From CAVOHU01 sp963817885 (GTDB lineage: Bacteria > Acidobacteriota > Vicinamibacteria > Vicinamibacterales > JAKQTR01): a DNA stretch of 64,000 nucleotides. The stretch covers positions 186,001-250,000 of the forward strand of contig CAWFQE010000009.1 in NCBI GenBank assembly GCA_963817885.1. The letters run 5' to 3'. Of the stretch, positions 53,671-61,529 are shown piece after piece. The notes under the pieces are model-generated. The model was not told the DNA's origin, ran no database searches, and worked only from the letters and a program-made list of their open reading frames with translations. How positions within the stretch are numbered: the stretch's first letter is position 1; every line of letters begins with the position of its first letter. The translations under genes were made by a program, and so were the position numbers.

Positions 53671-54851
53671 TGCCCCGCCGGATCCGCATCCTCGCAGGGC
53701 GATTGAGCGACGGGGTTGGCAGCCACAACTACAACCGGGAGCTCGCCGGCCGGCTGGCCGCGCGCGGACATCGCGTGTCGGTCGTGTGTTTCGAAGGGCA
53801 CGAGAGCCTGCGCGAGCGCGCCCGGCAGATCGAGATTCCACGGCACGGTTACTCCGGATACAGGCTGGTGTGGCGATACGCCGCGTGGCTCGAGTGGATC
53901 CATGCCGGGCGGGAGATCGGACGCGCGCCGATGGACGAGGCGGATGTCGTCATCGCGGCGGAACACCTGTTCATCAGGGGCCACGCGAAACGGTTTCCAG
54001 CCACGCCGATCATCTACCTGCCCCATTCCCTGCTCGTATCGCACGAGATCGAAAGCTACGGCCTGTTGCCCGCAATGCATCGGTCAACACTCGCGGTGTA
54101 CACGCGGACGCAGCGGTGGGCCCTCGCCAATGCGGCGGCGACGCTGCGGTTCACGCGGGGGGCCTGCGACATGCTGCAGGCGGCGCAGAGGGGGCCGGTT
54201 GCCTCCCGATTCGTCGTGAACCCGATCGGCGTCCGGATTCCGGAGCCCACGCCACGCACACGAGGAACTTCTGAGCCGCTGCGATTGCTGTATGTCGGGC
54301 AGCTGATTCCTCGAAAGCGTGTCGACGTCATCCTCCGCGCCCTTTCGCGCTGCCAGCGATTCGGTTGGACCCTTGATGTCGTTGGCGACGGACCTTCTCG
54401 CGTCGAGCTCGAGAGCCTCTCGGCCGGGCTCGATCTGTCGTCCCGGGTGCGCTTCCACGGACGGCAGCCAGGCGCCAATCGCTGGTACGCGGAATCCGAT
54501 CTCTTCGTGTTCACGTCCCAGTCCGAAAGCCTGGGCCTCGTGCTGTTCGAAGCCATGAGCCATGGCGTGCCGTGCCTGGCGCTGCGGTCCGACGGGAAGT
54601 CGAGCTGGAACGTGAACGACGAGATCATCGAGCACGGGCGAACCGGCATCCTCGCCGAGGGCGAATCCGGCTTCGCAACAGAACTCGAGTCCGTGCTCGG
54701 ATCGCCCTCGAAGCTCACCCCGATGGGCCAGGCCGCGCGCGAGCACGTGATTCGCCATCACAGCTGGGACGCGCATCTGGATCGGTACGAGAGCTTGTTC
54801 GACGAGCTGCGCCCCGAGGCGTCGTCACACTCGGTGCGGAGGGCCAGCTGA
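53667..54851 (+). CDS. GT4-type glycosyltransferase
   Basis: A 394-residue GT-B protein. ATG 53667 overlaps the flippase stop (ATGA), and the extra upstream codons would lie inside the flippase. The donor domain shows 'LRLLYVGQLIPRKRVDVILRAL', 'VVGDGPSRVELESLSAGL', 'DLFVFTSQSESLGLVLFEAM' and 'SHGVPCLALRSDGKSSWNV'. The SLGLVLFEAM run carries the E-x7-E motif. The N-terminus is compact ('RILAGRLSDGVGSHNYNREL'). It probably adds a sugar in the repeat unit handled by the adjoining flippase. Its stop shares bases with the next ATG (TGATG). Confidence 0.9.
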   Translation: MMPRRIRILAGRLSDGVGSHNYNRELAGRLAARGHRVSVVCFEGHESLRERARQIEIPRHGYSGYRLVWRYAAWLEWIHAGREIGRAPMDEADVVIAAEHLFIRGHAKRFPATPIIYLPHSLLVSHEIESYGLLPAMHRSTLAVYTRTQRWALANAAATLRFTRGACDMLQAAQRGPVASRFVVNPIGVRIPEPTPRTRGTSEPLRLLYVGQLIPRKRVDVILRALSRCQRFGWTLDVVGDGPSRVELESLSAGLDLSSRVRFHGRQPGANRWYAESDLFVFTSQSESLGLVLFEAMSHGVPCLALRSDGKSSWNVNDEIIEHGRTGILAEGESGFATELESVLGSPSKLTPMGQAAREHVIRHHSWDAHLDRYESLFDELRPEASSHSVRRAS

Positions 54852-55933
54852 TGGGAGCCGTCTCGGCGCCCGCGCACATCTATTCGGTGGAATGCGCGGA
54901 CATCGAGCGGGATCGGGACGAGATACTGGGATTCTGGGGCCGGCATCTCGCCGGGATGGTGGGCGGAGCCGAACGAATCGACTGGGAGTACCGGCAGAAT
55001 CCGGCCGGGCCCGGCCGCTGCTGGTTCCTGGTCGCGGAGCCCGGCCACAAGCGCGTGGGAGTGATTAGCCTGGTCCCGCGGCGAATGCAGTGTGCCGGAG
55101 AGTCGGTGCTGGCCGGCCGCGCTTCGACGCTGGCCGTCGACCCGGAGCACCGGTTTCTCGGGCCGGCGGTCATGCTTCAACGCGCCGTGGTGGCCGCGAT
55201 CGGCCGGGACGGCCTGGATCTGGTGTTCACGGTGGCGCCGCCAAACGGTGCGGCGGTCGCCAGGCGCGTTGGATACACCGAGGTCGGCCACTTCGCACGC
55301 GACGCCAAGGCGCTCGACGTGTCACCTCACATCCAGGCACGAGTCGGCAACGGCGTGCTCGGACGTGCGTTGTCGGTACCAGGGAACATCGCGCTGCGGG
55401 CCGTGTCGAGGGACACATGGGCCGGGACCGGCGGGCTGGCGGTCAGGGAGCTCCACGAGTTCGACGAGCGCTTCGACAGCCTGTGGGAACGCGCCCGCGG
55501 CCAATATCGGGTCACGACGGAACGGACCTCGGCATTCCTGCAGTGGCGGTTCTCGAGGTGCCCGTACATGCGCTTCGTCACGCTCGGCGTGCTCTCGCCC
55601 AGGCAGGACCGGTTGCACGGCTATGCCGTGTGTGTCGTGCAGGGCCGCCAGGCCACCGTGTTCGACTTGATCTGCGAGAACTCCGCGAGGGAATTCGACG
55701 TGGTGGTTGCCGGCGTCATCAAGTGGGCGCGGGGGGCCGGTGCGACCACGGTCTCACTGTTGTCGAACCGGCCGGCATGGCTTGCACGGCGAGTCGGCCG
55801 CTTCGGCTTTCACCTGCGGCACGACGACGCGGAGCCCTCGTCTCTGCTGGTCGCACGCCCATCCGCTGCCCTGGCCGGACCGCGCGATCCGCAGCAGGCC
55901 GAGTGGTACCTGCTCCCGGCGGATAACTTCTAG
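54851..55933 (+). CDS. GNAT-superfamily acyltransferase
   Basis: A 360-residue protein with one clear GNAT-like domain (about 30-150) and a second less clear one. 'YRQNPAGPGRCWFLVAEPGHKRVGVISLVPRRM' leads to the acetyl-CoA region 'ASTLAVDPEHRFLGPAVMLQRAV' and 'LVFTVAPPNGAAVARRVGYTEVG'. The C-terminal half has 'SAFLQWRFSRCPYMRFVTLG' and 'DLICENSAREFDVVVAGVI'. Such proteins accompany polysaccharide clusters, and some relatives resemble FemAB-type aminoacyl transferases. It could transfer the acyl group carried by the locus ACP, but that link is inference. It is the last gene of the right arm and convergent with the next gene (4-bp overlap). Confidence 0.8.
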   Translation: MGAVSAPAHIYSVECADIERDRDEILGFWGRHLAGMVGGAERIDWEYRQNPAGPGRCWFLVAEPGHKRVGVISLVPRRMQCAGESVLAGRASTLAVDPEHRFLGPAVMLQRAVVAAIGRDGLDLVFTVAPPNGAAVARRVGYTEVGHFARDAKALDVSPHIQARVGNGVLGRALSVPGNIALRAVSRDTWAGTGGLAVRELHEFDERFDSLWERARGQYRVTTERTSAFLQWRFSRCPYMRFVTLGVLSPRQDRLHGYAVCVVQGRQATVFDLICENSAREFDVVVAGVIKWARGAGATTVSLLSNRPAWLARRVGRFGFHLRHDDAEPSSLLVARPSAALAGPRDPQQAEWYLLPADNF

Positions 55934-57117
55934 GTTCTCCCTGATTCGCTGGCGCCGGGCCAGGCCCCGGGTCGAGCCACCGGCCGGGCGACGGCTGCTC
56001 CCTGAGGCACGGGTACCGTGTGCGGCAGGGCGGCACTTCTCGCCTCCTCGGCCTTCTCTTCCTCCTCCCGCGGCATGCCGAGCGAGAGGAGAATCACGAA
56101 GATGGTCGGGATGGCGTCGAGTGCAATGCCGCCGGCCCACGCGTAGAACACGTCGCCCTTGTAGACCCACACCGCGCGGGCGGCCGGAATCATCGTGAAG
56201 GTCTGCGCTCGCGTCTCCTCTTCGGGTGTCCGGCCGCCGGAAATCTGCGCGACCACTTTGACCGCGGCGTCCTTGAGCCCCTCGAGCCGGGTCAGCGCAT
56301 CCTTCTGTTCCGCGGTGTCGTCGGATCGCGCCGTCGTCGTCAGCGATCCGATGTTCTGGTTCACAACCCGCACGTAGGAGGCAGACGAGGCCTCGCTCAT
56401 GCGCGTCATCACGTCGTTGATCTCGCCCAGGATGCGGCTGAAGGCCAGGTTGTTGCGGCGGATCTTGTCGCCTTCCTGCACGTCTGCCGCCTCGGTTTCC
56501 GCGGCGACCTTTCTGGCCTGGGCGGTCAGGTCCTTGTACTGGTCGTAGAGCGCCTTCTTCTCGGTGTCCACGCCCTTCACGGTCCGGCTCAGGTTCGCAA
56601 ACATCTGCGACATGTTCCGCAGCGTCGCGACGACGCTGCCCTCGCCGCGCAGCCCCGAGAACGCCCCGCGCGTTTCGCGGCTCGCCAGGTCTTCGTACTG
56701 CTGGCCCAGGCTGGCCAGCTGGGGCGCCAGGTTCGCCTCGAGCGCGGCCTGCCTCAGCAGGCGCAGGGCCTGCGCGTCGGCCTGGTCGAGCACCCGCTGC
56801 ATGTGAATGCTGAGCGCGTCCTTGCCGCCCATCGCGATCACGCTCCACTGGGTGGAGAACCCGAAGGCGAGCGCCATGACGAGCACGGCGACGATGCCGT
56901 AGCCAACCTGCCGATGGCGGTCGGCGTAGGGAAACCGCCACATCAGGAACAGCGAGAACACGAAGAGGAACGCGCCGCCGGTGATGGCCACGCCGGCCGA
57001 CACGAGCAGGTCGGAGGTGGACGTCGCCAGCCCTTGCTGCGTCGTATAGGCACTCACCGCGCAGGCCATCCCGCTGACGATGGGCATCATGACATTGAGT
57101 TTTTCCCGTCTGGTCAC
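55930..57117 (-). CDS. Coiled-coil membrane protein of unknown function
   Basis: I do not recognise a family. A GTG at 57117 is preferred over the upstream TTG because AGGAG lies just before it; the product is 395 residues. N-terminal helices cover about 10-110 ('MPIVSGMACAVSAYTTQQ', 'GVAITGGAFLFVFSLFLMWRF', 'QVGYGIVAVLVMALAFGFS'). A long helical periplasmic or cytoplasmic domain follows (about 110-320) with heptad-like 'RVLDQADAQALRLLRQAAL' and 'EKKALYDQYKDLTAQARKVAAE'. A membrane helix follows near 340 ('AWAGGIALDAIPTIFVILLSL'), then a charged EEEEKAEEARS tail and a Pro/Ala-rich end. The layout resembles a mechanical or filament-type membrane sensor. It is a single gene. Confidence 0.72.
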   Translation of the reverse strand: MTRREKLNVMMPIVSGMACAVSAYTTQQGLATSTSDLLVSAGVAITGGAFLFVFSLFLMWRFPYADRHRQVGYGIVAVLVMALAFGFSTQWSVIAMGGKDALSIHMQRVLDQADAQALRLLRQAALEANLAPQLASLGQQYEDLASRETRGAFSGLRGEGSVVATLRNMSQMFANLSRTVKGVDTEKKALYDQYKDLTAQARKVAAETEAADVQEGDKIRRNNLAFSRILGEINDVMTRMSEASSASYVRVVNQNIGSLTTTARSDDTAEQKDALTRLEGLKDAAVKVVAQISGGRTPEEETRAQTFTMIPAARAVWVYKGDVFYAWAGGIALDAIPTIFVILLSLGMPREEEEKAEEARSAALPHTVPVPQGAAVARPVARPGAWPGASESGRT

Positions 57118-57449
57118 AGTAGCTCCTGGATGCAACCTCGCGGGAGGCCGCGAGACGCGATCACGTGGTGAATAGAGCTACCATGCGCCGCGGTTCGACA
57201 AGGTGTCAAGCGCGCACGCGGCGCGGAAAAATATTCTGCGGCGACGGGGAAATGCGTGGAACTTCTGAGCCGTCAGGGCCGTTATCAGTCGGATGGGCGG
57301 GCCGGGCCGCGGTCAGTGGTCCGCGGAGAGTGGCCTGTCTGTTGTCAGCGGTTTGCGGTCTGTTGTCTGTCGTCAGCAGGGCGCAGCGCAGAGCCCGTGT
57401 CTTGTGCCCCCTATAACCTATAACCTGTAACCTGTAACCTATCCCCGGT
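57118..57449. other. 332-bp intergenic region with short tandem repeats
   Basis: Contains an AT-rich block at 57225-57240 (AAAAATATTCTGCGG) and degenerate CTGTTGTC/CTGTCGTC copies near 57339-57381. A heptamer array at 57412-57442 follows. I see no coding frame or RNA gene. The divergent or convergent neighbours are the coiled-coil membrane gene and a VOC gene. Confidence 0.45.
57412..57442. repeat. Tandem heptamer array (TRTAACC)
   Basis: Four and a half copies of a 7-bp unit: TATAACC, TATAACC, TGTAACC, TGTAACC, TAT. It lies directly 3' of the VOC gene. It is far more AT-rich than its surroundings. Confidence 0.8.
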
Positions 57450-57827
57450 TCAGTTGATGTGGGGTCCGGCGCCGAAGTACGGGTTCTCGATGATGCCCAG
57501 CGCGTTCCCGAACGGGTCGCGGACCACGGCGACCTTGACGCCCCCTCCCACGTCTTGTACCGCGCTCAGTTCGGAAGCTCCCGCCTCGAGAAGGCGGGCG
57601 TACGCGACCTCGGCGTTGTCGACTCCCCAGTACGCCACCCCGCCGCCAAGTCCCTGGAGTTCACCCTGCGGCTCAGGATTCAGGCCCAGCTCGAACCCGC
57701 CGATCGTGAAACCGACGTAGAACGGTTCGACGAAGTAAGGTTCGATTCCCAGGACCTTGGTGTACCACTCCCGCGCCAAGTCCAGGTTCGGGGCATAGTA
57801 GACGGCCGTTCGAAGACCAAGAAACAT
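57450..57827 (-). CDS. VOC/glyoxalase-fold protein
   Basis: A 125-residue protein from ATG 57827, chosen over the upstream start because GGGAGAG precedes it at normal spacing. A single VOC domain is present: 'LRTAVYYAPNLDLAREWYTK', 'VLGIEPYFVEPFYVGFTIGG', 'EVAYARLLEAGASEL' and 'VKVAVVRDPFGNALGIIENP'. The family's metal ligands are His/Glu; the usual first histidine is not obvious (VYYAPNL) and only the C-terminal glutamate (IIENP) is clear, so it may be a non-catalytic binding protein or a resistance-type fold. It follows the YeiH-type gene on the same strand. Confidence 0.85.
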   Translation of the reverse strand: MFLGLRTAVYYAPNLDLAREWYTKVLGIEPYFVEPFYVGFTIGGFELGLNPEPQGELQGLGGGVAYWGVDNAEVAYARLLEAGASELSAVQDVGGGVKVAVVRDPFGNALGIIENPYFGAGPHIN

Positions 57828-57915
57828 CGTGTCTCTCCCGAGGTGTTTCAATCCTAACTCAAAGTGCCCGAAGACGCGGCCGTCACTGCCGGTCTGCGGT
57901 TCAAATCTCGCAGCC

Positions 57916-58846
57916 TCACCCGATGAGCCCCTGTGTGATGGCCAACAGCGTGACGGTGGACACGATCAGCCAGAGGATGATTCCCTGGCCGAGCGGGCGC
58001 AGGCCCACCGCGCGCAGGACCGACCGGCTCATGCCCGAACCGATCAGGAACAGCGTCACGACCAGCAGCCGCTTGGCGACGAAGGCCAGCATGTCCCACG
58101 CCGCGGCCTGCGACGGCAGCGCCGCCCGGATGAGCGCGGCGGCGATGAAGCCCGATGATGAAGAGGGGGATGGTCGCGCGTCGCCCGGATTTGGTGAAGA
58201 AGCCGGCCGCGATCACGCACGGCGTGATCCAGAGCGCCCGGGTCAGCTTGACGGTCGTGCCCGTGGCCAGCGCAGCCGCTCCATAGGAGGCTGCCGCACC
58301 GACCACGCTGCTCGTGTCGTGAATGGCCAGCCCCGCCCACAGACCAAACGACTGCTGGCTGAGGTGCAACAGCCGGCCAACCGGCGGGAAGATCAGCAGC
58401 GCCACGGAGTTGAGCGCGAAGACCGTGCCGAGCGAGACGGCGATATCCTGGTTCTTTGCCTTGATGACCGGCGCCATCGCGGCGATGGCGCTGCCCCCGC
58501 ATATGGCGGTCCCAAACGAGATGAGCTGCGAGGTGTGCGGATCGACGCCGAGCCGCTTGCCGATCAGGCGGCCGGCGAGGAGCGTGAAGGCAATGCCGAC
58601 AACCGTGTAGCCGACGGCGTGGCGCCCCTCGCGCAACACCTGCCCGATCCCGATGCCGAACCCCAGGCCGACCACTGAAAGCTGGAGGATCAGCTTGCTC
58701 CAGCGGGCTGTCTGGGATGGTGCCGGATTGCCGAGAAACAGGCTGAACAGGATGCCTGCAATGAGCGCAACCGGAGTGTCGATGCCAGGCCACGCGCACA
58801 GTACAGCGAGGCCTGTGAAGAACACCGTCTTTCCGCCAACCCGCAT
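57916..58846 (-). CDS. YeiH-family putative membrane permease, one apparent frameshift
   Basis: An integral membrane protein of the YeiH/UPF0324 family (about 310 residues), whose E. coli relative is a putative sulfate exporter. From ATG 58846: 'FFTGLAVLCAWPGIDTPVALI', 'GILFSLFLGNPAPSQT', 'GIGQVLREGRHAVGYTVVGI', 'LISFGTAICGGSAIAAMAPVI' and 'LAIHDTSSVVGAAASYG'. The frame then breaks in a CCC run at 58151-58153. Removing one base restores 'IPLFIIGFIAAALIR' and a C-terminus ending AITQGLIG with stop at 57916. The GTAICGGSAIAA core is conserved. The uncorrected frame continues to 57854 with Arg/Pro-rich sequence unlike the family. Confidence 0.85.
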
Positions 58847-58911
58847 CACGACTCGACCGTGTCCCTTCCGTATCGCTCCAGCCTGTGGTCCGCTCCGGCC
58901 TGGTGGGGCTG

Positions 58912-60357
58912 TCAATCCAGGGCCAGAAACGATCGTACTCGCGCCAGCAGCGACCTCGGAGACTCCGGTGCGCGGGCCGGCAGTGCGGCGACTTCGGCCT
59001 TCTGGCGGTCGAGGTCAGCTCGCCTGGCGGCAACGACCGTGCTCATCCGTTCGAGCACATCTGGATTGCCGCGCGCGATCGCGCGCAGGGACTCGGCCCG
59101 TAGCTCGAGCACCTCGCATTCCGACGCCGCATACACCGATGCCGATCGCGGCTGACCGGTGAGCAGCGACATCTCGCCGATGTAGCCGGGCGCCGAGATG
59201 ACGGCCAGCTCGCGGCCCGACGCTTCGACCACCCGGACCGCACCGCTGCAGATGATGAACATCGAGCTGCCGCGCTCGTCCTGCCGCACGAGGGCCTGCC
59301 CCGTGCCGTAGAGCAGGTCGGAGGAGGCGGCGATGATCTGCTGGCGCTCGCCTTCGGTCAGCGGTGCGAACAGATCGATCGACTCGAGCAGCCGCGCCAG
59401 CTCGGGCTGGCGGGCCGGATCGCGATCCGGCTTGTCGGTGCGCTTGTACTGGACCTGGATCGGGAAAGGAATTTCGATCCGTTCCCGCCGCAGCCCATAG
59501 TAGATGGCCGACCGGACGCTGTCGAGCGCGGCCGAGTCCTGCGCGAAGTCGGTGATCCAGAACCGCGTCCGATAGGTCACCGCCGAGTTGGCGAAGTCCA
59601 CGACGTGCACTTCGGGACCGGGCCTCTTGAGCAGCAGCGGAAGGCTGTCGAGGGCGTCGAGGATGACCTTCTTCACCCGTTCCGGCGTGGCATCGTAGGT
59701 GACCCCGACCAGCACCTCGAGGCGCGTCGGCGCCTCGGGCTCCGAGAAGTTGATGATGGCCTCTTTCGAGATGAACGCATTCGGCAGCACGACAAGGTTG
59801 CCGGACTTGGTGCGCAGCTTGGTCGCGCGCCAGGTCACCTCGAAGACCATGCCCTCGAAGGGCCCCACCGAGACCCAGTGGCCCACCCGAAAGGGCTTTT
59901 CGACCTGGATCGCCAGGCCTGCAAACGTGTTCCCCAGCGTGTCCTGCAGCGCGAAGCCCACGACCACCGCGCCCACCGCCGAGGTGGTGAACAGCTTCTC
60001 CGGGAGCACGAAGGTCGCCACCACCAGGAAGAGCCCCGTGATGATGGTGTCCTGCACGATGTTCGGGAAACGCTCGGGAACCCGATCGGCGCGGAGGGGA
60101 TTGAGTAGCGCCACCACCGCGAGATTGATCCCCGCCAGCATCACCAGCAGCAGCGCATAGGACTGCACGCTGGTGGCTTTGTCCGCGGGCAGCACGCCCT
60201 GCCAGAGCGCAAGGCTCACCAGGGCGTAGCCGAGCGACAGGTAGACCGAGATCCGGAGCTTGCGCCGGACCAGCCGATTCACGCTCCACGCGCGCACGCC
60301 GAGCGTGAGGATCAGCAGGCCGAGGCCGACGCCAAGGTGGACGATGTGTTCGTTCAT
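58912..60357 (-). CDS. MscS-type mechanosensitive channel fused to a cNMP-binding domain
   Basis: A 481-residue protein. N-terminal helices occupy about 1-140, followed by the MscS core: 'PEKLFTTSAVGAVVVGFALQ', 'DTLGNTFAGLAIQVEKPFRVG', then the beta domain 'WVSVGPFEGMVFEVTWRATKL' and 'NLVVLPNAFISKEAIINFSEPE'. Residues about 335-455 form a cyclic-nucleotide-binding domain: 'IDLFAPLTEGERQQIIAASSD', 'GSSMFIICSGAVRVVE' and 'GYIGEMSLLTGQPRSASVYA'. It is therefore an MscS-like channel gated or tuned by cAMP/cGMP. The CHASE2-cyclase gene 1.2 kb upstream on the same strand could make the ligand, separated only by the M48 gene. Start ATG 60357. Confidence 0.9.
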   Translation of the reverse strand: MNEHIVHLGVGLGLLILTLGVRAWSVNRLVRRKLRISVYLSLGYALVSLALWQGVLPADKATSVQSYALLLVMLAGINLAVVALLNPLRADRVPERFPNIVQDTIITGLFLVVATFVLPEKLFTTSAVGAVVVGFALQDTLGNTFAGLAIQVEKPFRVGHWVSVGPFEGMVFEVTWRATKLRTKSGNLVVLPNAFISKEAIINFSEPEAPTRLEVLVGVTYDATPERVKKVILDALDSLPLLLKRPGPEVHVVDFANSAVTYRTRFWITDFAQDSAALDSVRSAIYYGLRRERIEIPFPIQVQYKRTDKPDRDPARQPELARLLESIDLFAPLTEGERQQIIAASSDLLYGTGQALVRQDERGSSMFIICSGAVRVVEASGRELAVISAPGYIGEMSLLTGQPRSASVYAASECEVLELRAESLRAIARGNPDVLERMSTVVAARRADLDRQKAEVAALPARAPESPRSLLARVRSFLALD

Positions 60358-60392
60358 CGCTCGACTGGCCTCGGGGGCCTCCGGGCCGCCTC

Positions 60393-61529
60393 CTACTTGA
60401 GGTTGCCCTGCTTCCTGAACGCCTCGATATCCGACGGGCTCAACTGGACCACGACAAGGGCCGATACGGGACCGCCCTTGGCGTTTCGCTCGGTGTCCAC
60501 TCCTCGCGATGCGCCCGATCCGGTGACCTCGGCATTCTTCTTCTCGGAGCCGCCGGGCTTGAGCAGGCTGCCCAGGCCGAACCCGCCCTTCTTCTTGGGC
60601 GGCTCGGCGCTCTCATCGCTCTTGGTGTCGGTCTTCTTCGTGGTCCCGCCAGCCAGGCCGGCCGCGCCGCCGACGACGGTCGGAATCTCGGTGATCGCTA
60701 CCGGCTTGTAGGTGACGTTGGCCTTGAACCGATCTGCGAGCAACGCCGAGGCGTTGAGCTTCTCGCTCTTCACCTGGGCCTCGAGCTTGTCGAACCGCTC
60801 CTGCATCTCCGGGTGCGAGGCGAACAGGCCCTGCTTCTCGGAGGAGTTCTTGTTGCGGTCGGCGAGCCGGTGCAGGAACTCATCGAGGCCCGAGGGCGAA
60901 TACCCGACCTTGTTGGCCAGGGCGATGCCGAGGCGGTCGGACTCGAGCTCTTCTTTCCTCCCGAAACCGGCCATGACCAGCTCGGTGGCCTTGTCGACCA
61001 GCTTGTTGAAGAGCGCCGAGTTCCCCTTGAGGGTCTCTTCGCCGGCCGTCTGGATGAGCTTGCCCTCCTGGATGGACTTCACGGTGTGCTTCTGGGTCAC
61101 GTGAATCAGCTCGTGAGCGAGCACGCCGGCCAGCTCGGCTTCGTTCGACATCAGCGCCAGCGCTCCGCGCGTGATGTGGATGAAGCCGCCGGGCGCAGCA
61201 AAAGCATTGACGCCGTCGGTGTCGAGCACGATGAAGGTATACGGCAGGTTCGGCCGGGTGCTCGCCTGCGCCAGCAGCGCGCCGACCAGGCTCACATACC
61301 GGTGGACCTTCGGGTCCTGCACGACGCCGTATCGCACGCGCACCTTCTCGCTGACGGCGGCGCCCAACCGGATCTCGTCGTCCTCGGTGATGATGAGATC
61401 GCGGACCTGCTTCGCGCGCTTCAGGATGGACCCGATTTGCGGCGCATCGCTGGGCCTGGCCTGGAGTTCCGACGCACAGCCGAGGGCTATCATCACCCCG
61501 CACACGACGATGACACGCTGTAGCTTCAT
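60393..61529 (-). CDS. M48-family exported metalloprotease lipoprotein
   Basis: A 378-residue protein. The lipobox ends IALGC, so Cys18 is probably lipidated. The Zn-protease site is HELIH (139-143, in GVLAHELIHVTQKHT) with the third ligand in EELESDRLG (Glu/Asp near 193-198). 'VNAFAAPGGFIHITRGAL' is the M48 lead-in. The C-terminal third (about 270-378) is Lys/Gly/Ser-rich and likely disordered, ending 'VVVQLSPSDIEAFRKQGNLK'. BepA/LoiP-type M48 lipoproteins perform outer-membrane protein quality control. ATG 61529 overlaps the cyclase stop (ATGA), so the protease is translationally coupled to the cyclase, an unusual partnership. Confidence 0.9.
   Translation of the reverse strand: MKLQRVIVVCGVMIALGCASELQARPSDAPQIGSILKRAKQVRDLIITEDDEIRLGAAVSEKVRVRYGVVQDPKVHRYVSLVGALLAQASTRPNLPYTFIVLDTDGVNAFAAPGGFIHITRGALALMSNEAELAGVLAHELIHVTQKHTVKSIQEGKLIQTAGEETLKGNSALFNKLVDKATELVMAGFGRKEELESDRLGIALANKVGYSPSGLDEFLHRLADRNKNSSEKQGLFASHPEMQERFDKLEAQVKSEKLNASALLADRFKANVTYKPVAITEIPTVVGGAAGLAGGTTKKTDTKSDESAEPPKKKGGFGLGSLLKPGGSEKKNAEVTGSGASRGVDTERNAKGGPVSALVVVQLSPSDIEAFRKQGNLK

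Noticed and set aside
39903..55933. A complete exosortase/PEP-CTERM system
   Set aside because: Several gene types match that system, but no exosortase-like membrane protein and no PEP-CTERM substrate was found.
57412..57442. Possible CRISPR-like repeats
   Set aside because: The units are 7 bp in direct tandem without spacers, and there are no cas genes nearby.
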